From Pycnopodia helianthoides (Eukaryota > Echinodermata > Asteroidea > Forcipulatida > Asteriidae): DNA of 64,000 nucleotides. Location: the NCBI GenBank assembly GCA_032158295.1, contig CM063244.1, positions 22,260,815-22,324,814 of the forward strand, written 5' to 3'. Positions 12,052 to 24,700 of the stretch are shown here, in pieces. The notes below the pieces were generated by a model. It searched no databases, had not been told where the DNA came from, and saw nothing but the letters and a program-made list of their open reading frames with translations. The position numbers and the translations under genes are program-made. Position 1 is the stretch's first letter, and each line of letters opens with the position of its first letter.

Positions 12052-12927
12052 TTACAGGCGGACAGAGCCCAAACCACCAGCCGCGGTTTGAGAAACGGCC
12101 GTGGAGGACGTCAAACAGAATTGTGGCGTAGTTCATGGAGCAAGCGTAGTTGTAGATGTTGTAGGAAAAATGAATGGCATACAAACAAAAGGATGTGTTT
12201 TTCTATAAGATAATTAATTACATGCTGTGAGATTACCCTCTCCTGAACCCCAAAGCGTTTCACTGCAATCTGAATGGACTGTTTTATGTCCTTTCTCTAT
12301 GGATGAATATAGTATGTGTTTATTTACATGAAACTCACATTAGACACAAGCAAAACGTTCACAGTATAAGCCTAATATTGATTTCGTTGGTCAATTCCTT
12401 TTGCATTTAGACATTACGTTAAGACAGTACGTCAACGATTTGTGTCAAAAAGCCAAGATAAGTTTAATAAAAAGCATGTACAAAACACGTGATTTGTCAT
12501 TTCAAAATTAAGTACGTACCGGTATTGATATGAAATTATCACAGGTACGTTTGATCTTTTTTGAAGAAAAGTTTCTTGTGCTACTTTTGGGTGTAACTTT
12601 TCAATATAACCTGAAATGGGAATTATGAGATGGGTGTTATGGTCAATAGAAAATGATTTATGCTCAGGAAACTTAAAAAGCTCGGATTGTCTTCTACTAG
12701 TACAGTTGAAATAAACAACGGGTTGACTTTGAAAAGAAAATAAACCTCCCTGATAACTTTCAAACACTCGTCTACACTCATCGTATACATGGGTTATGTC
12801 AGACCAATCTTTTAGGCACATTATGTCATTTGAGAAGGGCGCCCAGTCAATCATGTGCGCCATCCATCATCGGTTTACCTCTAAGATGGCGGCTTGATGA
12901 CGTCAATGCATGGTGTCAATTGTTGAA
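12052..12927. other. intergenic, one unassigned open frame
   Basis: Contains a 143-codon minus-strand open frame (12432-12863) with no recognisable domain. Just beyond its start lie an exact YY1-type word AAGATGGCGGC (12883-12893) and a TGACGTCA palindrome near 12898. These could mark a promoter, but no gene can be supported. Confidence 0.35.
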
Positions 12928-13236
12928 TAGACCTTTCCATTGTTGATAAACATAGTGGGCCGGTTGGCATGGTCGGCCGAATGTTAGCAAAACATTCAAT
13001 AGTGTTAAAAAATGTTGTGACCAAATTCAACATTTTCTAGTGTAAACATTCATGAACTGAAATACCTTCCATGAGTGGTTGATTTGTTTTCTAACAAATC
13101 AAAACTATTTTTGAATATCTGTGCAACATTGCTACAAACTATGGCTATCTGTTTTTGATTTGCAGTAATGGCTTTCCATATTTTTCCAACCTCGGTTGGC
13201 AAAAACTCGGGCTGTGACGTTGCAATAGAAAGGTCT
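12928..13236. mobile_element. MITE, TIR TAGACCTTTC, copy 1
   Basis: Ends TAGACCTTTCCATTG and CAATAGAAAGGTCT are imperfect inverted repeats. A copy in the opposite orientation lies at 29621-29870, and a fragment at about 22530-22582. The open frame across it is not conserved. Confidence 0.7.
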
Positions 13237-13451
13237 GTGTGCAGCCCCTGTTTGGCATCCCAGCATCGCACTCCCACAATCCAACCGTAGGGGGCCTATT
13301 GAATATTATTAAACAAATCAGGGAAATCAGAGAAACATCAGGGAAATGTCACCCATTGTGATGAAGCGTTATCCACTTAAGGTCTAACACCCCTCTATAT
13401 AGATAGCCTCTCTGTACCAAACTTGCCATTAAAACTTACAATTCGGGTAGA

Positions 13452-13827
13452 TTAAAGGCACTGGACACTTTTGGTAATTACTCAAAATAGTTGTTAGCAT
13501 AAAAACTTACTTGGTAACGAGCAGTGGAGAGCTGTTGATAATATAAAACATTGTGAGAAACGGCTCCCTCTGAAGTAACGTAGTTTTTGAGAAAGAGGTA
13601 ATTTCTCACTCATTAATAAAAGACTTCTAGCTGAAGCATTTTCTTATGCATCTGAAAGCACACAAAATAAGGCAACAAGGGTGTTCTTCTTTCCTAATTC
13701 TCTTGCAAATTTGATGACCAATTGAGCCCAAATTTTCACAGGTTTGTTATTTTATGCATATGTTTGGATACACCAAGTGAGAATACTGGTCTTCGACAAT
13801 ATTACCAAACGTGTCCAGTGCCTTTAA
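13452..13827. mobile_element. TTAA-ended MITE, family AGGCACTGGACAC, copy 1
   Basis: Begins TTAAAGGCACTGGACAC and ends GTGTCCAGTGCCTTTAA. Internal sequence matches, in reverse, the copies at 19192-19556 and 20043-20398. No coding capacity. Confidence 0.85.
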
Positions 13828-14130
13828 AGGGTGTGTACAACATTATTGTAAGATTGAAAATATAAATGTTGCACATAACTTACATTGTATAAAGATGGTC
13901 ATGGTGGAAAACTTCACTTGAAATAGTTTGGCTCGAAATGCACTTTTAGTTTTTAGGAAATGAGTAAAACAGTTAGTCTTCATGACTTGGGATAGAATCC
14001 GATGTTTGAAAATAGTGAAAACATAATTTCCACTGTTTTCTCATAACTCCGAAGACCGATTTAGCTGAAACTTCCACAGGTTTGTTATTTAATGAATGTA
14101 TGAGTTGGATTAAATCGATTATTTAGCTCC
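13828..14130. repeat. dispersed repeat, also near 15873-16130
   Basis: Shares with 15873-16130 the words AAATATAAATGTT, TATAAAGATG and CTCATGATGG/GGTCATGGTGG, followed by GAAATGC and a TTTTCTCA-rich tail. Boundaries are not clear from the sequence. Confidence 0.45.
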
Positions 14131-14239
14131 CCTTGTTCTTTCGAGTACCGTTTTATGCTGTTCTTGAGTGTAAAATGTAGCCTAGTGACTGGAATGTCAT
14201 TGACGTCATAATATACTGGTTTATTGTGTTTCATTTTTG

Positions 14240-15318
14240 TGTGTAGTCTAGTTCACATGCTGTCTTTAGTGTGTAGTCTAGTTCACATGCTGTCTTCAGT
14301 GTGTAGTCTAGTTCACATGCTGTCTTCAGTGCGTAGTCTAGTTCACATGCTGTCTTTAGTGTGTAGTCTAGTTCACATGCTGTCTTCAGTGTGTAGTCTA
14401 GTTCACATGCTGTCTTTAGTGTGTAGTCTAGTTCACATGCTGTCTTTAGTGTGTAGTCTAGTTCACATGCTGTCTTTAGTGTGTAGTCTAGTTCACATGC
14501 TGTCTTTAGTGTGTAGTCTAGTTCACATGCTGTCTTTAGTGTGTAGTCTAGTTCACATGCTGTCTTTAGTGTGTAGTCTAGTTCACATGCTGTCTTTAGT
14601 GTGTAGTCTAGTTCACATGCTGTCTTTAGTGTGTAGTCTAGTTCACATGCTGTCTTTAGTGTGTAGTCTAGTTCACATGCTGTCTTTAGTGTGTAGTCTA
14701 GTTCACATGCTGTCTTTAGTGTGTAGTCTAGTTCACATGCTGTCTTTAGTGTGTAGTCTAGTTCACATGCTGTCTTCAGTGTGTAGTCTAGTTCACATGC
14801 TGTCTTCAGTGCGTAGTCTAGTTCACATGCTGTCTTTAGTGTGTAGTCTAGTTCACATGCTGTCTTCAGTGTGTAGTCTAGTTCACATGCTGTCTTTAGT
14901 GTGTAGTCTAGTTCACATGCTGTCTTTAGTGTGTAGTCTAGTTCACATGCTGTCTTTAGTGTGTAGTCTAGTTCACATGCTGTCTTTAGTGTGTAGTCTA
15001 GTTCACATGCTGTCTTTAGTGTGTAGTCTAGTTCACATGCTGTCTTTAGTGTGTAGTCTAGTTCACATGCTGTCTTTAGTGTGTAGTCTAGTTCACATGC
15101 TGTCTTTAGTGTGTAGTCTAGTTCACATGCTGTCTTTAGTGCGTAGTCTAGTTCACATGCTGTCTTTAGTGCGTAGTCTAGTTCACATGCTGTCTTTAGT
15201 GTGTAGTCTAGTTCACATGCTGTCTTTAGTGTGTAGTCTAGTTCACATGCTGTCTTTAGTGTGTAGTCTAGTTCACATGCTGTCTTCAGTGTGTAGTCTA
15301 GTTCACATGCTGTCTTCT
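14240..15318. repeat. 30-bp minisatellite, about 36 copies
   Basis: Head-to-tail 30-base unit containing CTAGTTCACATGCTGTCTTT. Units differ mainly at two sites: T/C in CTT(T/C)AGT and T/C in AGTG(T/C)GTAG. The ordered set of variant units at 14281-14400 recurs exactly at 14761-14880, a 480-base (16-unit) higher-order period. Because 30 is divisible by three, one frame stays open for 366 codons as a monotonous 10-residue repeat. That frame has no non-repetitive domain, so I treat it as a satellite, not a gene. Confidence 0.95.
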
Positions 15319-18280
15319 GTCTGACTGCACACTATGTACTTGCATTTGGCAGTATTGCCAAAGCATGCGGCGTTCCATGCCAAAAATACAGCTGCATATT
15401 GTATCTTTTAACAAAAACAAAAAATGTTGTCAACGTACAAATTGTACAACTATACTCAACCAGAACGTACTTGTTGAAGTTAGGGAATGAAGATGCATTA
15501 TTAATTTAAAATGGAATTTTAATACTTTGTGGAAAGGGACACTTCGGTGCTATCCCAGGCAGACGTTACACTATGGATCGGGGAAATACGTTTTTAGTCT
15601 GACAGCTTACGATTATAAAGTTCATGCTAGAACCGTTTTTTCTCTGTGAATTTTGTTCCCTTTGAAAGAGTCATATTCGAGAAAATTGTATCTGAAAACC
15701 TAAAAAACGATATATATATAAAAATCACAACAATCAACTTAGACCCGAAGTAAAGTGTAGGCCTACGATAGCATTTGTAATTTACTCAAATTATTATCAA
15801 TTCCTCAGGTTTGTGACCGAATCACCGGTTATGACTCAAAAGGATGACTTACCGGGACTCTTAAAAAGGGTGTCTGTAAAAACATTGTTAAGAGTAAAAA
15901 TATAAATGTTCACCATTTCACGCTTAACTTACAATGGTATAAAGATGCTCATGATGGGAAACTCTCTTTCAAATATTGTTGCTTGAAATGCTTTAGTCTT
16001 TGGGAAATGTGTATAATAGTCAGTTTTGATCTCGCGAGTCAGACGAGAGACATTTCTCATGTGCGGTTTTCGCGTTGATATTGGGATAGATCTGCTGTTA
16101 CAAATATTTATATATAAATGTTGGATAAAAAAAAGATTAAGCTATTCACTAATAACATGTGAAGTGATTAAGTAGAGTCAAGTAAGTATAACTGGTGGGT
16201 TGCATGACGGATCTGTTACTATTTACCACCCTTTTACAGGAGTACCCCCATAAATCCTCTAACAAATTACCGAGAGTCCAAGCACCATGGCCCATATCGA
16301 CCACCATTGAGTACCAGCTCCAGTCATTGCGTAAATTGCGGCTTGGCGAATGGAGCGCTTAACATACCTAGTGTTTCATTGTGTGGAAGTCTAGGTCACG
16401 GTATAGCTGGCTTTTGTGTCCGGCATCATGCTTCGTCTGTCATGTAGACCTACTTTTCTTCGGCAAACAAAGTGTTCGGAAAAATTGCGAGCAGCCTTTA
16501 TAAGCAAACAAAAATAAACAAATAACATGTTAGTAATATAAATTACCAGGCGCGCATCCATGGATAAAATTTGAACAAATCTAAAGAAAATATATATAAA
16601 TATGATTTTTTTTAATTTTTTTATTAGGCCCTATTATTATTTTGTTGTACTACTGCCTGCTTAATTAAAAAATTAGCCACAAGTGTGTGTAGTGTAGTCA
16701 TTCCCCCACCCAGAACAGCTCTCCATTGCTCGTTACCAAGTAAGTTTTTATACTAACAATTATTACCAATAGTGTCCAGTGCCTTTAATGCAAATTGAGG
16801 TTGTGACTCTTGCGTGTTTTTGGAATTTTCTTTCTTTCAGTTTTTATATATTCTATTTTGCCTAATGAATGTTTATCTTCTAACTGGAGTTCCAGCAGTT
16901 TTGCTGTCCCTTTTCCCACATTGTTGTATATTCTATTTATTCAGCCTGTACAAAGTTTTCATGTTTTTGCAATTTTAAAATCAAGTTATTTTTTATGTAA
17001 AATTCGTTGCAATTTTGCCTCTGGCAACAAGTTCGTTTTTTTTAAATTTTTTTTTTTATAATAAATCATGAATAATAATAATAATGATAAGTAGACTCCG
17101 AAACAGAAGTTTGAAAAAATATTGTTACTTCAATCGCATTTGTTTTTTTTAAGTGGACAAAACGGGACGAGCGGCATGTTTAAAAACTGGGCCAGTAAAA
17201 CTTCACATGGGTTCTATTCCGTTGGGTCCCTATATAAAAGCTAAGCGCAAGGCCTGTACTGGTTGAAGCATGCAGAAATGGTTGAAGTAGGGGGTTTTGA
17301 TGCTAATGACAAGTTTGTGCTCTAGGCCTAACCCTGACGTCAAGGTCGATTTGTTTATGTTTGAAAACAAACAAAGGTAGGGGCCTTTTATGGCGCAGTT
17401 CAACGGATTGCGTTATTGTATATACAGGTATTAACAGAATTGGTAAGGATACAAATTTTTAAATTTTATTCTCTGAGAGTTTACTGATTATGAAGTTCAT
17501 ACTAGAACCATTCTTTTCGGTGAAAATTTTTTCTTTGAAATGACTGAGTCATATTCGAGAAAATTGCAGGCCTATCGCAACAGCTAACTATGGTGCATAG
17601 TTTTTCACTGTTTTCTCACGCGACTCACACAACGGGTTGAGCCCAAATCACAGGTTTGTTTTTCTCATGGGAATGGTTGATCACACACAAAGCATGAACA
17701 CCGACTAGTTCGACTTTTTTGTCAGCTCTCTACCAATCCTGTATACATTGAACATGACCCCCCATTTATGGCGTAAACAATTATAATGTCAAGACCAAGT
17801 TCACGGCCGCTGTGTATTTTTTAATGTCCCTGCTATAGGCCAGACGTGAACTCATATTTTGTGCACTCGTAAAAATGCAGAGATGCTTTTCATCAGACAC
17901 AATGAAGGTCTGTGCTTTTTCAATTGCCGTGTTCAAATACCGTATCGGTGGTTAGGGCACGTAGACACTTGTTTACCTACGTCGCCATCTTGATGTTATG
18001 TGTTTCATGACTCGCGACCTACGACCTGCCAAAATGCTCTGATAATTATGGGTAAATAATTATTGTTCACATTACGAATGACTCTAATGACATTATTTTT
18101 TTGCACCGATAAAGATAAACAAAATAGTTCGCTCTTTCGAGTTCAGAGGAGAACAAAACTGCAAGAGCAATGTAAAAACAATTAAGATTATTAATCTATG
18201 GCAAGTTGTATGCAGATAGAGCAGTTAATTCTGCGAGTGCTGGAGCGAAATGCCAAGAACTGATCATAATTCTGCTGATA
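15319..18280. other. intergenic between minisatellite and TMEM184-like gene
   Basis: No convincing exon. A dispersed repeat containing GATTATGAAGTTCATACT and CATATTCGAGAAAA-type words occurs at about 15600-15690 and 17480-17570, with a third copy at about 28470-28550. A right-end fragment of the AGGCACTGGACAC family lies at 16714-16788. T-rich runs occur near 16600-16640 and 17035-17060. Confidence 0.45.
16714..16788. mobile_element. right-end fragment of TTAA-ended MITE (AGGCACTGGACAC family)
   Basis: CTCTCCATTGCTCGTTACCAAG through GTGTCCAGTGCCTTTAA matches the end of the copy at 19192-19556. The left part is missing. Confidence 0.7.
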
Positions 18281-18288
18281 TGACGTCA
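18281..18288. promoter_or_regulatory. CRE palindrome upstream of the TMEM184-like gene
   Basis: Exact TGACGTCA, 166 bases upstream of the ATG at 18454, a plausible promoter position. No TATA box is obvious between it and the ATG. Confidence 0.4.
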
Positions 18289-18453
18289 TAATGAGGCAGT
18301 TGTCAATCCCTACTACAATACGCACCTTTATAGCAGCGCTTTGATATAACCCTGGTTGTAATACACAAGTGCGTCATTTCGAACGAGAGACTGGTGAGGT
18401 ATTTTTCCACCGTGAATCAAGTGTGACCAAAAGATTTGAAACCCGTATATGAC

Positions 18454-18755
18454 ATGGATCCCAACGGTGGTGCTCGAGCCGCTCGGCCGGGGAATACCGC
18501 CAAGCCCGAGCCGCGTTTTGGCTGGCGGCGCTGGTTCCGTCCCGTAGTCTACGTGGTCTACGGACTTATCGTAGTAGCTGCATCAGTATTCATCATCATG
18601 GACTACATCAAGGCTGATGAACAGGACAAATTCAAGAGGACACTTTCTTTAGTGGGATTCTTTGCGATGGTCATCTCGGTACCGATATCATTCTGGGGCA
18701 TCATCAACCACACGGTCTGTTTCACTCGACCCACTCTTCAGAAATACATCATCAG
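18454..18755 (+). CDS. TMEM184-like exon 1 (residues 1-101)
   Basis: ATG at 18454, preceded by no in-frame ATG. Encodes a basic N terminus and two membrane segments. Ends CAG|GTAGGC after two bases of the Arg101 codon. An upstream TTG in the same frame is not needed. Confidence 0.85.
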
Positions 18756-21700
18756 GTAGGCTACAATTCAAAATAGTAAACAATTATTTGGTTTGCATAA
18801 TTTAAGAGGGTAGGCCCTCTATGCTTTGCAGCAAGGACGCGACACGCCCAGAACAAGTGACGAAGTTTGATCATATAGTGTCTTTTTAGGGCTCAAAATC
18901 ATAGAACTGCTTAAGAACAAAGTATTGCTTAACAAATTTCTGCTTAGCAGAAATGAGCAGGATAACAGTCACAGATTGTACATGTGACATGGTAGTTTGG
19001 CAGGTAATCATATTCTGGAAAGCATATTTTTGTTGTGCTAAGCTTCTTTTTGTGCTTAAGCAGCTCTATGAAATTGGGCCCTGAGCTTTGGCAGATAATG
19101 GTGATCTAGATGGAAGTCTCGATAGGAGACAATCTGCATTCCGTGGTCACAAGACAGAAACGAAACAAATGACTTCATGCTTGCCTTGTGTTTAAAGGCA
19201 CTGGACATGTTTGGTAATTGTCGAAGACCAGTATTCTCACTTGAGGTGTCCCAACATATGCATAAAATAACAAGCCTGTGAAAATTTTGGCTCAATTGGT
19301 CATCGAATTTGCAATGAAATACAAAACACCCTTTGCATTACTTTGTGTGCTTCCAGATGCATAATAAAAGGCTTCATCTAGAAATCTTTTATTATTTGAG
19401 TGAGAAATTACCTCTCTCTCAAAAACTACGTTACTTCAGAGGGAGCCGTTTCTCACAATGTTTTATACTATCAACAGCTCTCCATTGCTCGTTACCAAGT
19501 AAGTTTTTATGACAACAATTATTTTGAGTAATTACCAAAAGTGTCCATTGCTTTAATGCTTTCGTAACATTAGGATTAGGCCTAGATAGACTTGTATAAT
19601 TTTTGTTCTAACGAGGGAAACTCCGCATGGATCGAAAAGTCAGACCACTAACGATTTTGTTTATACATTTATAACATCGGTCCTTTTGATTGATAAGCCG
19701 TTTGCTAATTGTATTTTCTACTTTTTTTCTCCCCAGGATTCTTTGGACGGTTCCGGTCTACGTCTGGATGAGTGTAAGTTTCAAACTACATATTGAAAGA
19801 CCATTACAGGATTTCGGCATTCTCACCGGATCGATCGTCAAAAATGCAACTAGCTCAGTTTCAAAATAAACAAATCTTGCCAGACGTATTCAATCTGTAA
19901 AGCAATCGACAGAAACATAAAATTCAAGTTCGTGACAGTTGCATTTGACAAAAGCTGAAATCTTGCAAATGCGAAACTGCGTTTGCAAAAACTGTCCTTA
20001 ATCTGTCTGAAAAACGGCAATCTCCGATCATAAAAAGTCTCTTTAAAGGCACTGGACACGTTTGGTAATTGTCGAAGACCAGTAATCTCACTTGGTGTAT
20101 CCCAACATAAGCATAAAATAACAAACCTGTGAACATTTGGGCTCAACTGGTCATCGAATTTGCACTAGAGAATAATGAAAGAAAAAACACCCTTGTTGCC
20201 TTACTTTGTGTGCTTTCAGATGCATAATAAAAGGCTTCAGCTAGAAGTCTTTTATTATTTGAGTGAGAAATTACCTCTTTCTGAAAAAGAGCCGTTTGTC
20301 ACAATGTTGTATACTATCATCAGCTCTCCATCGTTACCAAGTAAGGTTTTATGCTAACAATGATTTTGAGCTATTACCAAAAGTGTCCAGTGCCTTAATT
20401 GACCTAATCATCTCGGTTACTGGTTTAGCATAATGCCGTCGGAATTAATTATTTATATTGCCCTTCATTATTGTGTGAAAAATATGGTCTTGGTGTATAT
20501 ATGTTGTTGATATGTGTTTGAGTGCACTGGTGAGAATATTAAATGAATTGAAAGATGAAATATTTCAGTCAACGAGGCGAAGCCGTGTTAATGGAACATT
20601 CCATCTTTCATCTCATTAATATTCTATGCATTGCACGAATTCAAAACGTTTTTTTAAATGTTTTATATAGGCACACAGTACCCAGGTAGTCCCTTTGTCA
20701 TTTGGAGGGAAAAACCAATCCCCAAAATGTATCTTGGCCGCCACAACGAGGTGGTTTTGTAGAACCCAGCCTGCTAATATAACCTCTGAAAGGCGCGGCA
20801 TGTGCTGAAAAACAATGCCCAAAGCCCGGTTCATACTTCCTGCGAATGCGAACGCGAATGCAAAGCGATAATTGACGTCACAACTCTGTTTTCGCTGCGA
20901 ATATTTCGCAACCGCTGCGAATTATTCCTTGCGAATTTGTGACGTCGACATTCGCTTCGCAATCGCATTCGCAGGCAGTATGAACCGGGCTTTAGTGACT
21001 GCTTTCCGCACACGCTTGTTAAAAACTTTCCAGCGCTTTTAATGACACTTGAAGGACGCTTAGTACGTGCTTGTGAAAACTCAAGCCCTTTGACGTAATT
21101 CTATTACAAAATGAATCATGTTTTTATATGGTCACCCTAAAGAACGAGAAGAATGAGAGAGGACTAGTTTCAGCGTCTTTGCCATTGGCCTTTTGTCAAG
21201 GCCTTCGTGGCTTGGACATCCCAGCTTAAAGCCCGGTTCATACTTCCTGCGAATGCGAATGCGAAGCAAATTTTGACGTCGCAGCTCTGCTTTCGCTGCG
21301 AATGTTTTCGGTGGAGTTGAGCACAGCTCAACCCCTGCAAATTATTCGTAGCGAATTTGTGACGTCAAAATTCGCTCCGCATTCGCATTCACAGGAAGTA
21401 GTAGAGGGAGACACGAGTGGCAGTCGCTCGGTCGCTCCGCTGTTTCACGATGCTGTCCAAGTCACGAAGGCCTTGACAAAAGGCTACTGTATCATGGATA
21501 GAGATCGATACCTCTCGGCATGAATGGTTTAAATAATGAAAAATGAATGCCGCGTGACCCGCCAATCCTCCAATCAAATGACAAGGATCTACTTGGCTGT
21601 AAACACCATTGAAAAATCCTCCCTAGACAGAAAACTGCCACACCTACAAATTAGTTATGGCAGGATACCACATGGGAGTGACACAGCAAATCGACAAAAC

Positions 21701-24700
21701 ACGGGATTGAGAAGGTTTTGAGTTCCAAATTTGAACGATAACGGCGCAGAACTTCAATAAAGCCAAATTGTTTCCTCTCGCTGACACCACAATCTAACTT
21801 AGGTTTGCTAAAATAGAATTGAAACTTAAGTAACACGTCTTCTAAGTACGGTGGTATCTCCTAAATAACTAAAATAAGCTCACACCTTGTATGTTGTTCA
21901 CATCTCCGCAGTCCTTTGCTCTTCGGTTTCGGAGCGGCAAGGTGTATTTCGACGCAATACGTCAGCTGTACGAGGCCCTCGCAGTCTTCAATTTCGTCTT
22001 CTACATTGTGGCATACTTCGCTGACGAGGTGCCCGACTTGGAGCGCAGTTTGGCCGAGAAACCCAAGACCGGGCTCCCGATCCCATTATGTCGGGTCAAG
22101 AGGCAACCAACGCTAGGGTGAGTAAACACAACTATAGATAGGTTGCAGTATGACGTAAATCGGCCATCTTTACGGGCAGTTTAGAACAAACAGTCGTGCG
22201 TTTCGTGTGAGAACGGCGTGCAACACGCGCGCATTTCACGAAACTCATTGCAGGATTGGTCAGTGAACAACGCGGCTGCGTTAATAAGTTGAGCGTTTGA
22301 CGCACCTGCAAGCCAAAATGCACTTTGCCCGTAAAGATGGCGTCTACTGGGAACTATCTATGGCCCTTTTCGAATTCACGGCTTCGGCTTCAAAATCGGC
22401 TCAGGCTAGTTTGGCTCCCTCAATTATTTTAACTTACGCATGCTTTGCAGTCAGAGTTTCAGACAAGAAAACTGGGCCTGAAGCCGAATCCGGAGCCGAA
22501 GCCGTGGATTCGAAAAGGGCTATAAATACAAAGCAACAACGGATAGCCACAGTTTCTAACAATGTTGCACAAATAGCACTGTGACCAATGTATGGAATTT
22601 GTAACCCTTTGGAGGAAAAGTATGTTTGGCTTAATCAAAGATCTTTGGTTTAAATGTAGTATACTTTTGGTAATTGTTAAAGATCAGTATCCTCACTTGG
22701 TGTGCCCAAACATATACATACAATTACAAAACTGTGACATAGGCCTATGGGCTCAAATATTGGTCATCGTAGTTGAATACAAAATAAAAATGAAAAAGCT
22801 CCCCAAAAACCAACAACAACACCCTCGTTGCCTAGATTTATGTGCTTTCAGATTCTTGACTTTGTTTACCTCTCTTTCTAAAACTACGTCACTTCAAAGG
22901 GTGTCGTTTCTAACAATGTTTTATAATATAACAGCTTTCAAGTACTCTTTACCATGTGTAGTTTGTATGGTCATTAGCTTTTGAAGTAATTACCAAAGGT
23001 TTACACTCCCTTTAATGTGCTTCTCTCTGTAATGAAAAAGTACAAATTCGGGAATTGACATTCCACAGCCATTAACACACTCCTGATTGTAAAGCTGAAC
23101 ATTTATCTCCCTTAAATAAAACTTTCACATAATTGCCATTATATTCACATAAATTCAACCCTCCCCCCAAAAAAGAATAAATAAATAAAATAAAATAAAT
23201 CAAAAATGTTAGAATTTATTTGAGTGCGTTATTGATGCAAGTAGAACAATAATTAAGTTTTACGAACAAACTTCTCTTCATTTCTATACCGTCTTTCTCA
23301 AAATTATATCGATTTCAGAAATCTTCATAAAATTAAGTATAACTTTTCTTATCTTGTATCTTGATATCACTAGAATGGTCCACAAGTGTAAAATAGGTGT
23401 CCTCAACTACACTGTCATCCGAATAATTTCGACCATAGTAATACTGTAAGTAGTAACAACATTATCTTTATGCTCTCGATGTCATAAGTAACTTTTGTAT
23501 TGTATAATAAGTAGGATTTAAAGCTTTGCATGGTGGAAGTATATTAACTAGGAGAGGTTTGCGGTGACACCATGTTAAATCTCTTTTGAGTAGTGTTGGT
23601 TCTGAAAAGAACCGGTGGTTAAAGGTACACGTTGCCTTGGATCGGTCTATAAAAAGCGTTTGTAACCGTTTGTTATAAAATGGTTAGAAAGATGTTTTAA
23701 AAGTAGAATACAATGATCCACACAAATATGCCTCGAAATTGCGTGGCTTTCCTTGAACTTTGCGAACTAGCACGGTCGGCCATTTTGTAGAGTCAAAAGT
23801 TTGACTCCATAAAATGGCCGACTGTGTTTGTTCACGATGTGAAAGGAAAACCACGAAATTTTGAGGCATACTTGTGTGGATCATTGTATTCTACTTTTAT
23901 AACATCTTTCTAACCATACTCATTTTAATATAACAAACGGTTTACAAACGCTTTTTATAGACCAACTCGGCCGATTCAAGGCAACGTGTACCTTTAACGA
24001 CTCAACGTTTCGATCAGTATGCTCTGATCGTCTCCTTATTGTTGTATAATAAGCAACCTTTAGTTCTCTATTGGTGGGACAGACGTATCCCCCATACTGT
24101 AGTTTGGGGCACTGCAGCCTTGTGACAGTCGCGTTTCTCTATCCTTTTCTTCCATTCTGTGCATTTTTTAATGTGCTATTCGCTTCTGTTCATAATGTAA
24201 GGGGCGCGATATAAATTGTCATTATTAATTATTTTAATATAGTATCACATAAATAACAACTCGTAATAAACCACAAGGGAGCTGACTGGGTAAATGCTCT
24301 TAACATTTTGGGTTGAACATAAACAGAATGAGATTTCTAGCCTTAATGTTGCCGGTATCCCTACTCTGTCAATATCTTTGTTGAGTGTGCCAGTCAGAAT
24401 TCATTGTAATAATAATAAGGACCTCTTAAAGGCACAGTACACGTTTGGTAATTGGAGCCTACTGATTGTGTTTTAATCCTATATAAATGTAGGTACACAC
24501 AATAAAACTAACCTGTGAAAATTTCACTTCAAAAGGTGGTCGCGTTTTTGAGATACCACCGAAAAACCGGAGCGAATATTTCCACGCAGGAAGAGTAGGC
24601 CTGCTCAGATGCAAATTTTGGGGAATAAAAAGTGATGGATTTTCCATAACCGTAGTATACACTTCGAAGTTAAAAGTTTCTCAAAATGCATTATATTACC

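Noticed and set aside
12432..12863. 143-codon minus-strand open frame with promoter-like motifs upstream
   Set aside because: No recognisable domain, AT-rich residue composition and no partner exons. Kept only as context.
14240..15318. CRISPR array
   Set aside because: Direct repeats are contiguous with no unique spacers, and the genome is animal.
14224..15324. 366-codon open frame with a 10-residue repeat
   Set aside because: It consists entirely of the 30-bp satellite, with no non-repeat domain and no start context. Open only because the unit length is a multiple of three.
23684..23884. 66-codon minus-strand frame
   Set aside because: Spans the centre of a foldback element.
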